In this document: one piece after another, positions 54,172 through 62,472 of the stretch
Layout of the letters: the number at the start of each line of letters is the position of its first letter
Position numbering within the stretch: position 1 is the stretch's first letter
Source: Cytophagales bacterium
Lineage (GTDB): Bacteria > Bacteroidota > Bacteroidia > Cytophagales > Spirosomataceae
NCBI GenBank assembly: GCA_004292855.1
Contig: RDXN01000051.1
Span: forward strand, 32,851 to 96,850
Direction of reading: 5' to 3'
Length of the DNA stretch: 64,000 nucleotides
The notes under the pieces: model-generated
Told to the model about the DNA's origin: nothing
The model's input: only the letters and a program-made list of their open reading frames with translations
The model's database searches: none
Made by a program: the position numbers and the translations under genes

Positions 54172-55044
54172 ATGCTGCGTTTACTTAAATTCATCACGAG
54201 TCATCCTCTTAATAAAGATAACAAGATTGGTGCCGTAATGCGGTTTGCTAAATGGCAGCTTAATACTATTTTGAACGGTCATCCTATAGTGTATAAATTC
54301 ACAGAAAACAGTAGACTAATAATAGTAAAAGGTATGGCAGGAGCCACGCAAAATTTATACTGTGGCTTACATGAATTTTATGATATGGGCTTTTTACTAC
54401 ATTTATTAAGGCCAAGTGATCTTTTCGTTGATATTGGGGCAAATGTTGGCAGCTTCACAATATTGGCATCAGCGGAAATTGGAGCTGACGCAATTTCGAT
54501 AGAACCAGTCCCAAGTACATTTCAGCATTTGAAAAATAATATATCTGTAAACAACATTCATGATCGCGTTGAATCGTTGAATTTGGGACTAGGAAATCGC
54601 ACTGGGCACATCAAGTTCACTAAATCCCATGATACGATGAACCATGTTGCAAGCGGTGATGAAGAGGGGACTATTGATGTGGAAATAAATACTTTAGATA
54701 ACGTACTAAAAGGCAGGCAACCCATTTTGTTAAAAATAGATGTTGAAGGGTTTGAAACGGAAGTTTTGAAAGGAGCCGAGAAAGCACTTATTCAGAAAGA
54801 ACTGAAGGCAATTATTATTGAGCTTAATGGTTCAGGACAAAGGTATGGTTATGATGAAGCCAAAATTTATGATAAACTTTTAGATTTAGGCTTTATGTCA
54901 TATCAGTATGATCCCTTCACCAGAAAATTGATAGAAATCAATACTTCTGGTGCTCATAATACGATATTTATTCGTGACCTGAATTTCGTGTCGGATAGAT
55001 TAATGAAGGCCCGACGAATTGTTGTAAGAGATAAAGAAATATAG
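54172..55044 (+). CDS. FkbM family methyltransferase
   Basis: A 290-residue methyltransferase with motif I LFVDIGANVGSFTILAS near 84-100, ISIEPVPSTFQHLKNN near 108-123 and the FkbM core LLKIDVEGFETEVLKGAE near 184-201. It is AT-rich, with a 158-base gap before it. It is intact, in contrast to the interrupted FkbM gene at 46599. Probably O-methylates a sugar. Confidence 0.9.
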   Translation: MLRLLKFITSHPLNKDNKIGAVMRFAKWQLNTILNGHPIVYKFTENSRLIIVKGMAGATQNLYCGLHEFYDMGFLLHLLRPSDLFVDIGANVGSFTILASAEIGADAISIEPVPSTFQHLKNNISVNNIHDRVESLNLGLGNRTGHIKFTKSHDTMNHVASGDEEGTIDVEINTLDNVLKGRQPILLKIDVEGFETEVLKGAEKALIQKELKAIIIELNGSGQRYGYDEAKIYDKLLDLGFMSYQYDPFTRKLIEINTSGAHNTIFIRDLNFVSDRLMKARRIVVRDKEI

Positions 55045-55067
55045 CAACAATAACTCCCACGACTACT

Positions 55068-55337
55068 TTGAATAAATGGATTCTATTTCTGGGGATGGGG
55101 TTGTTATCGGGGTTTTATCTACTCGCGACCCACCAACCCTGGCAGCGGTGGGTAGGGTTTATACTTGGGTTTATGGGTGTCGTGTTTGTGGCCGAGGTCG
55201 GTCAGCTTCAGATCCCCAACCGGCATTTTGATTGGGGGGATATTGCCTGGGGCAGTATCGGGGCTTTGGCAGGTATAACGCTGGGTACGGTAGGCACCTG
55301 GTTCCTGATCCGGCTTCGATTGATACCTCTTCCCTGA
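55068..55337 (+). CDS. Small VanZ-like membrane protein
   Basis: An 89-residue protein from a TTG start. It has three hydrophobic helices; between the second and third is AEVGQLQIPNRHFDWGDIAWGSIGALAG, like the E-x-Q-x-x-(I/L)P-x-R-x-x-DxxD core of VanZ-like proteins. Short, with only the C-terminal part of the usual domain. Function unknown. Confidence 0.65.
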   Translation: MNKWILFLGMGLLSGFYLLATHQPWQRWVGFILGFMGVVFVAEVGQLQIPNRHFDWGDIAWGSIGALAGITLGTVGTWFLIRLRLIPLP

Positions 55338-55362
55338 ATACATCCTGAATAAACAATACACT

Positions 55363-56292
55363 ATGACGACTTTCTACACTCCCCCGCGCTCCCGAAAGAG
55401 CGCGTTTTGTTTGTCGGCCCTGCGGGTACTGACTACCGTCGCGCTTATGAGCACCGGCCCCGGTTCGGTTGCTCAGCAGACCTACGCCCTCAAACCCTAT
55501 TCGGTCACGCTGCCGAAGCTCAACACGGTCCAACAAGGCACCGTGGCTACGCAGCAGGCCGGGAATCTGGTCTACAACACCGATGCCCAAACTGTGGCGT
55601 TTCACAACGGCAACGCTTGGCAGTATGTACACACCAACGCGCCCGAAGCCGGGCAGTTTACCAACCGGAAATTAATCACGGCCAACACCACCTGGGTAGC
55701 TCCGGCTGGTGTTACCCGCGTTATGGTCGAGGTGTGGGGCGCGGGGGGCGGGGGCGAGAAAACAGCCTTCACGGGTACGCTTGTGAGCGCGACGGGCGGG
55801 GGAGCGGGTTCGTACGCACGCAGCGTGCTGGGTGTTACCCCCGGCGTGTCGCTTACCCTCACGGTGGGCGTTGGGGGAGCCGGGGCCACCCCGTCGACAC
55901 CCGCGTTTAGTGGGGGGAGTTCGTTTGTAAACACCCCCTCCGAGAACGTCAACGCCAACGGGGGCGATGCCTACGGGAATCCGGGCTACATTCCGTCGGG
56001 GACGGTTGGGTTTGGCGTGGGGGGCGGGGGCGGCAGCAACGCCGTTCTCTCCTACGGTCAACGGAGCGCGTCGGAGTTTATTCTGCTGGTGCAGTGTGGC
56101 AACGGCGGCACGGCCTACGGTGCCCAACCGGCGGGCTACGGTGCGCAGTTTGCCCTGCTTAATTCATCGTCACTCCTGTACAAGACCGACGAATATTACG
56201 TCCAGAAAGGTAGCTTTCCGGGCGGGGGCGGTGGAGCAGGCTACACAAGTGGCGGTCGCGGGGGCGACGGTATGATTGTTATTCATTGGTAA
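55363..56292 (+). CDS. Exported glycine-rich protein
   Basis: A 309-residue protein with a signal peptide (about 15-38, ending SVAQQ). A short middle part has NLVYNTDAQTVAFHNGNAWQYV, as in Bacteroidota surface/tail-like proteins. A glycine-rich domain follows (about 105-309) with NTTWVAPAGVTRVMVEVWGAGGGG and repeated GGGG loops. Such domains are seen in phage tail tips and bacterial surface proteins. The DNA is GC-rich, unlike the AT-rich glycan genes before it. Function unknown. Confidence 0.75.
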   Translation: MTTFYTPPRSRKSAFCLSALRVLTTVALMSTGPGSVAQQTYALKPYSVTLPKLNTVQQGTVATQQAGNLVYNTDAQTVAFHNGNAWQYVHTNAPEAGQFTNRKLITANTTWVAPAGVTRVMVEVWGAGGGGEKTAFTGTLVSATGGGAGSYARSVLGVTPGVSLTLTVGVGGAGATPSTPAFSGGSSFVNTPSENVNANGGDAYGNPGYIPSGTVGFGVGGGGGSNAVLSYGQRSASEFILLVQCGNGGTAYGAQPAGYGAQFALLNSSSLLYKTDEYYVQKGSFPGGGGGAGYTSGGRGGDGMIVIHW

Positions 56293-56323
56293 GTACGCCT
56301 ATAGCAAGTTGCTTGTTCGACTG

Positions 56324-56367
56324 AAAAGTGCTAGATTGCATTTAATTAAATGTAGTTTAGCACTTTT
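56324..56367. promoter_or_regulatory. 44-bp palindromic operator candidate for the Xre/RES pair
   Basis: AAAAGTGCTA (56324-56333) pairs with TAGCACTTTT (56358-56367), and the centre is CATTTAATTAAATG, itself a palindrome. It ends 4 bases before the antitoxin ATG at 56372. Autorepression at such palindromes is usual for Xre-type antitoxins; binding here is inferred. Confidence 0.6.
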
Positions 56368-56371
56368 TAGT

Positions 56372-56917
56372 ATGACTGTTTTTGCGCAAGCCATTCTCGA
56401 TGATCTTTCAACTATTGAAAGGGTAATTAGCAAAACCCGGTCGGGTATTCCACGCCGGAAGGTAGACGAAGTGGCCTCTCAGGCCGCTTTATCCGACAAA
56501 GAGATGGCCCGTATCCTGAACATGTCGATTCGGAGTCTGCACGCAAAGCGGCCCGATGAGTTATTGGCCGCCGATGCCGCCGAACGGCTTTTGCTTTTGG
56601 AGCATATTGTGCAGCGGGGTTCGCATATATTCGATGGCCGGAAAAATCAGTTGGCGTCTTGGTTAAGAACACCCCTGAGTGAGTTGGCTCTTAGCCCTGA
56701 ATGGGCCGAACCACGTCTTCAAACGAAGATAACCCAGCAAATGGGCCGTTTTGATGAGCCTTTCGATTTGGCAGAACGTGTCAATGAAGATCGGACGCGA
56801 AGTAGCCAACTGCCCGTACCTATTCCTCAAACTCCGCTGGACGTGTTAGATACTATATCCGGTTTCCGGTTGGTCGAAAATGTACTGGGTCGTATTGAAA
56901 CGGGTGTTTTCAGCTAA
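56372..56917 (+). CDS. Xre/MbcA/ParS-type antitoxin (RES-Xre system)
   Basis: 181 residues from the ATG at 56372, chosen because it follows the palindromic operator. An N-terminal helical DNA-binding part (IERVISKTRSGIPRRKVDEVASQAALSDKEMARILNMSIRSL) is followed by a C-terminal region with PLDVLDTISGFRLVENVLGRIETGVFS, the conserved toxin-binding end. It neutralises the RES toxin encoded 6 bases downstream. The antitoxin appears intact while the toxin is frameshifted. Confidence 0.9.
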   Translation: MTVFAQAILDDLSTIERVISKTRSGIPRRKVDEVASQAALSDKEMARILNMSIRSLHAKRPDELLAADAAERLLLLEHIVQRGSHIFDGRKNQLASWLRTPLSELALSPEWAEPRLQTKITQQMGRFDEPFDLAERVNEDRTRSSQLPVPIPQTPLDVLDTISGFRLVENVLGRIETGVFS

Positions 56918-56923
56918 TCCGGG

Positions 56924-57402
56924 ATGCTTGTTTACCGCATTGTTAAAGAACCGTTCCATACCGACCCCTATGACCCACTATCGGTTATCGGGTCAACCGT
57001 GAATGGGGGTGGCCGATGGAACCCACCTCAGCATGGCGTTTTATACACGGCCACATCGCCCGCTTTGGCTCTGCTGGAGACGATGGTGCATTTTCCCCAT
57101 GTTGGTTATAGCCAACTCCCTTCTTTACACCTCCTGACTATCGAACTGCCAGAATCGGCAGAATCCATCTTCTGGATCGACCCGCTGGCTTTGCCTCCTT
57201 ACTGGCGCACTGGAACACTGGCCGAAACACAACTATCTTCCTGGATTGGTTAGCCTCGCCTTTCAGCCTGGCTTTGGCGGTCCCGTCGGTTATCATCGAC
57301 ATTTCCTACAATTTGCTTATTCACCCCGAACATCCTCTATTCGGGGCTGTCCAATTGAAACATAGCAGTCGATTACCACTGGATACCCGCTTATGGCCTT
57401 GA
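56924..57402 (+). pseudogene. RES-domain toxin with a frameshift
   Basis: The first frame (56924-57253) encodes LVYRIVKEPFHTDPYDPLS..., with GGRWNPPQHGVLYTATSPAL near 28-47 and the usual R, Y and E positions of RES NAD+-degrading toxins, then stops after ETQLSSWIG. Directly after, a shifted frame reads LDWLASPFSLALAVPSVII, then NLLIHPEHPLFG and PLDTRLWP to a TGA at 57402. This is exactly the missing RES C-terminus. A one-base indel near 57235-57245 explains it. Toxin probably inactive, which would make the operon a relic; a sequencing error is also possible. Confidence 0.85.
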
Positions 57403-57424
57403 CTAGTAGTTTTCTTTTCAACGT

Positions 57425-58657
57425 ATGCGAATTCTGATTTACGGTATCAATTATTACCCCGAATTAACGGGTATTGGCAAATACACGGGCGACATGGGCG
57501 CGTGGCTCGCCGGGGAGGGCCATTCGGTCGAGGTGATCACGGCTCTGCCCTATTACCCTGAGTGGGCCGTTCATGCCTCCCACGCTGGTCGGGGGTGGGT
57601 TACCGAACAAATCGAGGGGGCCGTTGTGCAGCGCAGCCCGTTGTACGTCCCCAAAAACGTGACGTCGGTGAAGCGGATTCTGCACGAGTTTTCGTTTGTG
57701 GCGGGTAGCCTGCCCTACTGGCTCCGGGCGTTGGTTGGCAAACGCCCCGACGTGGTCATCTGCGTGGCTCCGGCGTTTCACCTGGGGTTTGTGGCGTTGG
57801 CGTTTGCCCGCTTGCGCCGGGTGCCAATGGTGTATCATATTCAGGATTTGCAGGTCGACATGGCCAAGGAACTGGGTATGCTCAAGAACCAGACGTTTCT
57901 GAATATTCTTATCAAAGCCGAGCGGTTTATCCTGGACCGCTGCACCCGCATCTCGACCATCAGCGAGGGTATGATCGGGAAACTGGTTCAGAAAGGGTTA
58001 CCGAAAGCTAGATGCCTGTTGTTTCCAAACTGGGTCGACGGGACGGCTATCCGGCCCCTGCCCCCCGGCGAGTCGCTGCGGGCGTCGTTTGGCTTATCCG
58101 AAACCGACCGGGTGGTGTTGTACTCCGGCAGTTTGGGCGAAAAACAGGGCTTAGACATGATCCTGACCGTGGCCAACCAGTTACGGCATCGTACGGATCT
58201 GTACTTTTTGATTGTAGGATCGGGGGGAGCCGAGCCAAAGTTGGTCGAGATGGCCCGGCAGCTACAGCTCACGCAGGTGAAGTTTTTTCCGCTTCAACCC
58301 TACGAAAAACTAGCCGCCCTGCTGGCTACCGCCGACATTCACCTGGTGCTTCAACGCAAGTCGGCCTCCGATCTGGTTTTACCCTCGAAGCTCACGAGCA
58401 TTCTGGCGGCTGGCGGGTTTTCGCTGATTACGGCGGTGTCGGGCACCTCGCTTTACTCGCTCGTTGAGACCCACCGGATTGGATTGGCTATTGAACCCGA
58501 ATCGGCTGATGCCTTGCAGGCGGGCATTGAGCAGGCTCTGCATATGGACCTCACGCCCTACCGCCAAAACGCCCGGCAATACGCCGAGCAGCATTTGGAC
58601 AAAGACCGGATTTTGCAACGCTTTGTTGCGGATTTGCAAACGCTACTCCCCTCATAA
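57425..58657 (+). CDS. WcaI-type glycosyltransferase (GT4)
   Basis: A 410-residue GT-B transferase of the colanic-acid WcaI type: MRILIYGINYYPELTGIGKYT at 1-21, EVITALPYYPEW near 36-47, the C-terminal LYSGSLGEKQGLDMIL near 233-248 and KLTSILAAGGFSLI near 322-335. It transfers a sugar (fucose in WcaI) in the cytoplasm. GC content returns to the level of the flanking chromosome. Its 3' end overlaps the convergent gene by 6 bases. Confidence 0.9.
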   Translation: MRILIYGINYYPELTGIGKYTGDMGAWLAGEGHSVEVITALPYYPEWAVHASHAGRGWVTEQIEGAVVQRSPLYVPKNVTSVKRILHEFSFVAGSLPYWLRALVGKRPDVVICVAPAFHLGFVALAFARLRRVPMVYHIQDLQVDMAKELGMLKNQTFLNILIKAERFILDRCTRISTISEGMIGKLVQKGLPKARCLLFPNWVDGTAIRPLPPGESLRASFGLSETDRVVLYSGSLGEKQGLDMILTVANQLRHRTDLYFLIVGSGGAEPKLVEMARQLQLTQVKFFPLQPYEKLAALLATADIHLVLQRKSASDLVLPSKLTSILAAGGFSLITAVSGTSLYSLVETHRIGLAIEPESADALQAGIEQALHMDLTPYRQNARQYAEQHLDKDRILQRFVADLQTLLPS

Positions 58658-59797
58658 CTGGCTCCGCAGGTAATCACGGTGGTACTGGCGGAGGAGCGCA
58701 TCGAGCCGGGTGCCAAGCCGGTAAGGGGCACCCACGTTGGCCGAGCCGTTGTAATTGTATTCCCACCGAAACTCCTCCGATGTGCGGAGCCGGGTATGTC
58801 GGCCCTGCACCACCCGACCGGGCGGCACCGGAATAGCGAAGTTGAAACCAAGCGTTGAACTAACGGGCAGCTTCGTGACGAAGAACCCAATTTCGACATT
58901 GGTAAACTGCCGGATCAGGTCGAACCGGACTCCGCGCTGCTGGTCGAGATACTGCCCTGCCTGTAGTTTGAGCGTGAGGGCATGGACCGGAAGCCGGTAG
59001 GCCACGTCGGCAAAAAGCATCAGTTGATTGGGGCGTTCGTAGTAGTAGCTACGTGCCGGAAAAAAATAGAACCCGGTAAGGCTCCCCTCCACCCCAAACG
59101 ACCACGGCCCGCTCAGGTCGGCCCACCGATATTGAGCATTCAGACCATATTGATTGTTGTGGAACGCCCCAAGCGACAGGCTCAGGAAGTTCTGCCGGTC
59201 CAGAGCCAAAAACTGGTTCAGGAAAACAGGCCCTGGTCGGACGCCGGTTCGTTCGTTGTCGAGATCGTTAATGAGGGCAAACGTAGCCCCAATGTTTAGA
59301 GCCATTCCTCGCCAAAGCATTAGTTGTGTCTGGAGCAGCAAGTTGGTCTTCGTCTCGAATGGGTTGGATTTAAACCCAAACCGGGCGATCAGTTCGGGTT
59401 GCAAGCGAAAGTCCAGTTTGTAGCGTGTCGGTCGGAACGGGGCCAACTGCTTAATGGCCTGTCGTTCGGATAAAGACAAGGGTGTAACGTTGAGCGAGGG
59501 GGAAAGTCGATACCGGGCGATGGGTACACCCTGATGCAACGGAATCAGGTCGCGGGTGGCCGGGCGGCTCACAACCGCACCCAATTCGAGCATGCCAATA
59601 AGCGGATTCCGGTAGAGTCGCTGCTCATATAGAACCGTATTGGCGACTGTATCGACGGTCAGGTTTTCGTAATTTAACCCGGTTTGCCCTACGCCCTGCC
59701 CGCAGGCAAGTTTTGGGAGCAGACCAATCAGAAATGTCAGAATGGAAATGAGGGAATAGCGTTTCACAAACGGTATTGGTTTATGGGGTGGCAACAA
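58652..59797 (-). CDS. Outer-membrane protein of unknown function
   Basis: A 381-residue protein with a signal peptide (about 12-33, ending ACGQG) and many aromatic amphipathic strands from residue 120 onward (NQFLALDRQNFLSLSLGAFHNNQYGL and so on), typical of a beta-barrel. I do not recognise a family. It is convergent with the WcaI-like gene and lies after a YjbH-like gene on the same strand, so a role in glycan secretion is possible but not shown. Confidence 0.7.
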   Translation of the reverse strand: MLPPHKPIPFVKRYSLISILTFLIGLLPKLACGQGVGQTGLNYENLTVDTVANTVLYEQRLYRNPLIGMLELGAVVSRPATRDLIPLHQGVPIARYRLSPSLNVTPLSLSERQAIKQLAPFRPTRYKLDFRLQPELIARFGFKSNPFETKTNLLLQTQLMLWRGMALNIGATFALINDLDNERTGVRPGPVFLNQFLALDRQNFLSLSLGAFHNNQYGLNAQYRWADLSGPWSFGVEGSLTGFYFFPARSYYYERPNQLMLFADVAYRLPVHALTLKLQAGQYLDQQRGVRFDLIRQFTNVEIGFFVTKLPVSSTLGFNFAIPVPPGRVVQGRHTRLRTSEEFRWEYNYNGSANVGAPYRLGTRLDALLRQYHRDYLRSQL

Positions 59798-59854
59798 AAC
59801 AGGAGCCGTCTATGCCGGGAGTTACTCCCCTGTGCGTAGACGGCTCTGTTCCAT

Positions 59855-60694
59855 TTATGGGATAAGGTTGGTTATGCGTTTGGGTAATTTTCGTAACGAT
59901 ACCGCGTAGGAAGCCCCCACCGTAACCTGATCAAAGTTGAGCAAACCAGCCTGAATCGTAAGCCGATTGAACAGAGTGGCATAACCGCCCAAATTGACGC
60001 GTTGGGAATCCCATTCGGCCATCAGACCCAACTTATCCTGAAACCGAACCACAACCCCACCAAACGGCCCGGTCAGATATTGCCCCAGATTTTCGTTTTT
60101 GTTTCGCAACTCGTAACCGCCCAGAAAATCGTACTTATCGGCGTCCCCGCTTTTGTCGAAGTAATAGGGGCTACCGTAGCCAGCAGTAAATTCGGCTTTA
60201 ACCCGTTCGTTCAACGAAACGGTTTTAGTGGCCACGAGAGCGTGGGTAATGAGCGAGTTGTTCAGACCGAATGGGGCCGACAAAATCACGGCAAATGCCG
60301 GCCGTTTTTCCCGCTCAGTCAGGATCTGATACTTCAGGTCGAACTGCCGGTCGCCAATGCCCCGCGCCCGTAGAGGCAGGTAGCCGATGGGGCGCAATAA
60401 GGTGAAGGAAATCTCGAAACGGGGCAATACGCATAGAGTAGCATAAAAAACATTCTCTGCGTTTCCGTTGAGGGAAGTTGTCGAACCTAGATTGTTAATA
60501 CCCGAAACGGCGTACCGGATTGGATTATGGGTGACTCCAAGCAGTAGTTCGCCGTCGGTTAAGCCACGCGCCGATGGGATAAACAGAAGGCCGGGTTTAC
60601 CCGACAGGTTCACTTGAGCGTTTACTAAATCCGTTAAAATCAGGGAGATGAATAAAACAAGAACAAACCGTATTAAGTGGATAATGTGCTTCAT
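59855..60694 (-). CDS. YjbH-like outer-membrane exopolysaccharide protein
   Basis: 279 residues from the ATG at 60694; the signal peptide ends LVNAQ. The mature start NLSGKPGLLFIPSARGLTDGELLLGV, and GGVVVRFQDKLGLMAEWD later, are the hallmarks of the YjbH family, outer-membrane barrels linked to exopolysaccharide secretion. It is divergent from the CpsB-type phosphatase gene 87 bases away, so the two may share regulation. Confidence 0.85.
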   Translation of the reverse strand: MKHIIHLIRFVLVLFISLILTDLVNAQVNLSGKPGLLFIPSARGLTDGELLLGVTHNPIRYAVSGINNLGSTTSLNGNAENVFYATLCVLPRFEISFTLLRPIGYLPLRARGIGDRQFDLKYQILTEREKRPAFAVILSAPFGLNNSLITHALVATKTVSLNERVKAEFTAGYGSPYYFDKSGDADKYDFLGGYELRNKNENLGQYLTGPFGGVVVRFQDKLGLMAEWDSQRVNLGGYATLFNRLTIQAGLLNFDQVTVGASYAVSLRKLPKRITNLIP

Positions 60695-60781
60695 GCAGGA
60701 AGGTCGTGGAGAGACTGGTTTAATAGGTCCTAAACTATAGTATAAATAAACATAAACGTAGTAGATTCGCCAGATTTTATT

Positions 60782-61534
60782 ATGTGGCAACAACTCATAC
60801 AGTGGCTTCGTCCCTCAGAAGAATCTCTTACCCAACGTATGGCTCGTGTATGGCCGGTGGATCTGCACAACCATCTGGTGCCGGGCGTCGACGATGGGGT
60901 AAAGACCCTGGAACAAGCTATGGAATGCCTACGTCAGTACGCGACATGGGGCATTCGCAGGGTTATCAGCACGCCCCACATCAGCGAAGATTACCATCCA
61001 AACACCCATACGCAGCTTCTGAAGGCAGCAGAGGCCGTTCAGCAGGCGATCATCGACGAAGGCTTACCTCTCACCTTTACCGTAGCTGCCGAGTATTTAC
61101 TGGACGACCACTTTATTAAATTGCTGCGTGCTAACGAACTCCTGAGTTTTGGTGCTAATCGATATGTACTGATCGAAACGGGGTGGGCAGCCCCTCCATA
61201 TCAACTCGAAGAAAACCTCTTCACTATGCAAAGTAAGGGGTACGTTCCTGTTCTGGCTCACCCAGAACGGTATCGGTATTATCATGACGATATAGACAAA
61301 CTTTTAGCCTTGCAGGACAAAGGGTGTCTGTTTCAAATGAATCTTCTGTCGTTGACTGAATACTACGGTCAAACGGTACAACAGATGGCACAACGTCTGC
61401 TAAAGGAAAAATCGATTCATTTCATTGGCAGTGATATACACCGCTCCTCCGACCTGAAACACTTGCCCGATGCATTTGCATCGAACTGGTACACACAATT
61501 ACTAGCTCAGCCGTTAAAAATGGATACTCTCTAA
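60782..61534 (+). CDS. CpsB/YwqE-type tyrosine-protein phosphatase (PHP domain)
   Basis: A 250-residue metal-dependent PHP phosphatase. Metal-binding motifs are visible: DLHNHLVPGVDDG near 27-39, STPHISEDYHPNT near 63-75, ETGWAAPP, LAHPERYRYY near 160-169 and GSDIHRS near 216-222. It dephosphorylates the tyrosine cluster of Wzc-type kinases and so completes the regulatory switch with the kinase at 34618, despite lying at the far end of the locus. Confidence 0.94.
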   Translation: MWQQLIQWLRPSEESLTQRMARVWPVDLHNHLVPGVDDGVKTLEQAMECLRQYATWGIRRVISTPHISEDYHPNTHTQLLKAAEAVQQAIIDEGLPLTFTVAAEYLLDDHFIKLLRANELLSFGANRYVLIETGWAAPPYQLEENLFTMQSKGYVPVLAHPERYRYYHDDIDKLLALQDKGCLFQMNLLSLTEYYGQTVQQMAQRLLKEKSIHFIGSDIHRSSDLKHLPDAFASNWYTQLLAQPLKMDTL

Positions 61535-61611
61535 TAAAATGCCTGTTTTCACAGGAGAGCAGTCATTTTTGTTCGTAGCTGCAAACGGCTTGATGAGTTG
61601 TTTGTTACTAG

Positions 61612-61995
61612 TTAATCGGTTAAGAAATTAAGTTTTACGTTGGCTTTCTCCAGTTGTTGCATAACACTTCGCCATTTACGGCGTGGGGCTTTGATAACGG
61701 TACCGTCAATCAGGCATAGGGTAAATGGTTCGGGTCCACTTTTCCAGCAGGTTTTAACAAACGCCGGATTAACAACTACATCCCGCCTTACACGTACAAA
61801 ACCTGTCAAGTGTTCTTCGAATCGTTTAAGGGTGTAAGAAACCACCAGAGGAGCGTGATCCAGTCGATGTATACGAGTGTAGTTTCCGTCGCCCTGAAGC
61901 CAAACAATGGTTGTTTGATTCAAAAGCTCTGGGCTGCTGTAAAAGCGGATTCGTGCGGACTGCATTGACGATAAGTAGATAGTGGATAGAGACAT
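61612..61995 (-). CDS. Stand-alone LytTR DNA-binding protein
   Basis: A 127-residue protein made of one LytTR domain (about 25-118; IVWLQGDGNYTRIH, LKRFEEHLTGFVRVRRDVVVNPAFV, CLIDGTVIKAPRRKW), with no receiver domain. LytTR regulators in Bacteroidota often control surface and secretion genes; an unphosphorylated stand-alone form may be constitutive or partner a separate sensor. It lies convergent to the phosphatase at the end of the polysaccharide locus and may regulate it. Confidence 0.88.
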   Translation of the reverse strand: MSLSTIYLSSMQSARIRFYSSPELLNQTTIVWLQGDGNYTRIHRLDHAPLVVSYTLKRFEEHLTGFVRVRRDVVVNPAFVKTCWKSGPEPFTLCLIDGTVIKAPRRKWRSVMQQLEKANVKLNFLTD

Positions 61996-62246
61996 AAAAT
62001 TACGATTAGTAGTTTAAATTTCTGGGAGATCACAGCATTAGATTTGGGATACTTTATTAAGCGGTGAGTTTTATTTTGTAAGCGAGGTTATCGTCTTGTT
62101 TTCAATTCAGTACGCTCATTGAATGGGCGTTGACTTGCAAACCTATTGTAGTTGGTTCGAACGGTCCGCCGTCGCGGTCCAACTTCGTACAAACACATGA
62201 ATCACAGCAGGGTGTGTTCGTAAACGTGTCAGTAGTACAACAAAAA

Positions 62247-62273
62247 AGCCAGTTAACAAATAGTTAACTGGCT
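62247..62273 (-). terminator. Terminator downstream of the tRNA-Gly fragment
   Basis: A perfect 11-bp stem AGCCAGTTAAC / GTTAACTGGCT with a 5-base loop, followed on the minus strand by TTTTTT. It lies 12 bases beyond the tRNA 3' end and is evidently the terminator of the original tRNA gene. Confidence 0.85.
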
Positions 62274-62284
62274 GATTCTGAATG

Positions 62285-62330
62285 AGCGGGAAATGGGTCT
62301 CGAACCCACGGCCTGCAGCTTGGGAAGCTG
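62285..62330 (-). other. 3' fragment of tRNA-Gly(CCC), attachment-site boundary of an integrated element
   Basis: On the minus strand the sequence reads from the anticodon arm (CAGC-TTCCCAA-GCTG, anticodon CCC), through a variable loop and a T-arm with GTTCGAGAC, to the 3' acceptor strand TTCCCGC. The 5' half (acceptor 5' strand and D-arm) is absent; unrelated AT-rich sequence precedes it. A tRNA 3' remnant 143 bases from an integrase is the expected left-over core at one end of a tRNA-targeted element. The geometry puts the element to the right, with the intact tRNA-Gly(CCC) at its far end, beyond this window. Confidence 0.88.
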
Positions 62331-62472
62331 TATTTGTAATTTTCCATTTGTTTCTGTTAATTGCATATATTGTTGAAAAAAAGCAAGATAAAAGACTAAG
62401 TGACGGCATTTACTTTCAGTTAATTACCGTTAGTCTTCCATATTTGTTTTATTAGATGTTTTATTAGAAAAA

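Noticed and set aside
55407..56275. Several overlapping Arg/Gly- or Ala/Pro-rich frames
   Set aside because: Shadows of the GC-rich glycine-rich protein gene at 55363-56292.
62281..62340. A complete tRNA gene
   Set aside because: Only the part from the anticodon arm to the 3' end is present; the acceptor 5' strand and D-arm are missing, so it is an attachment-site fragment.
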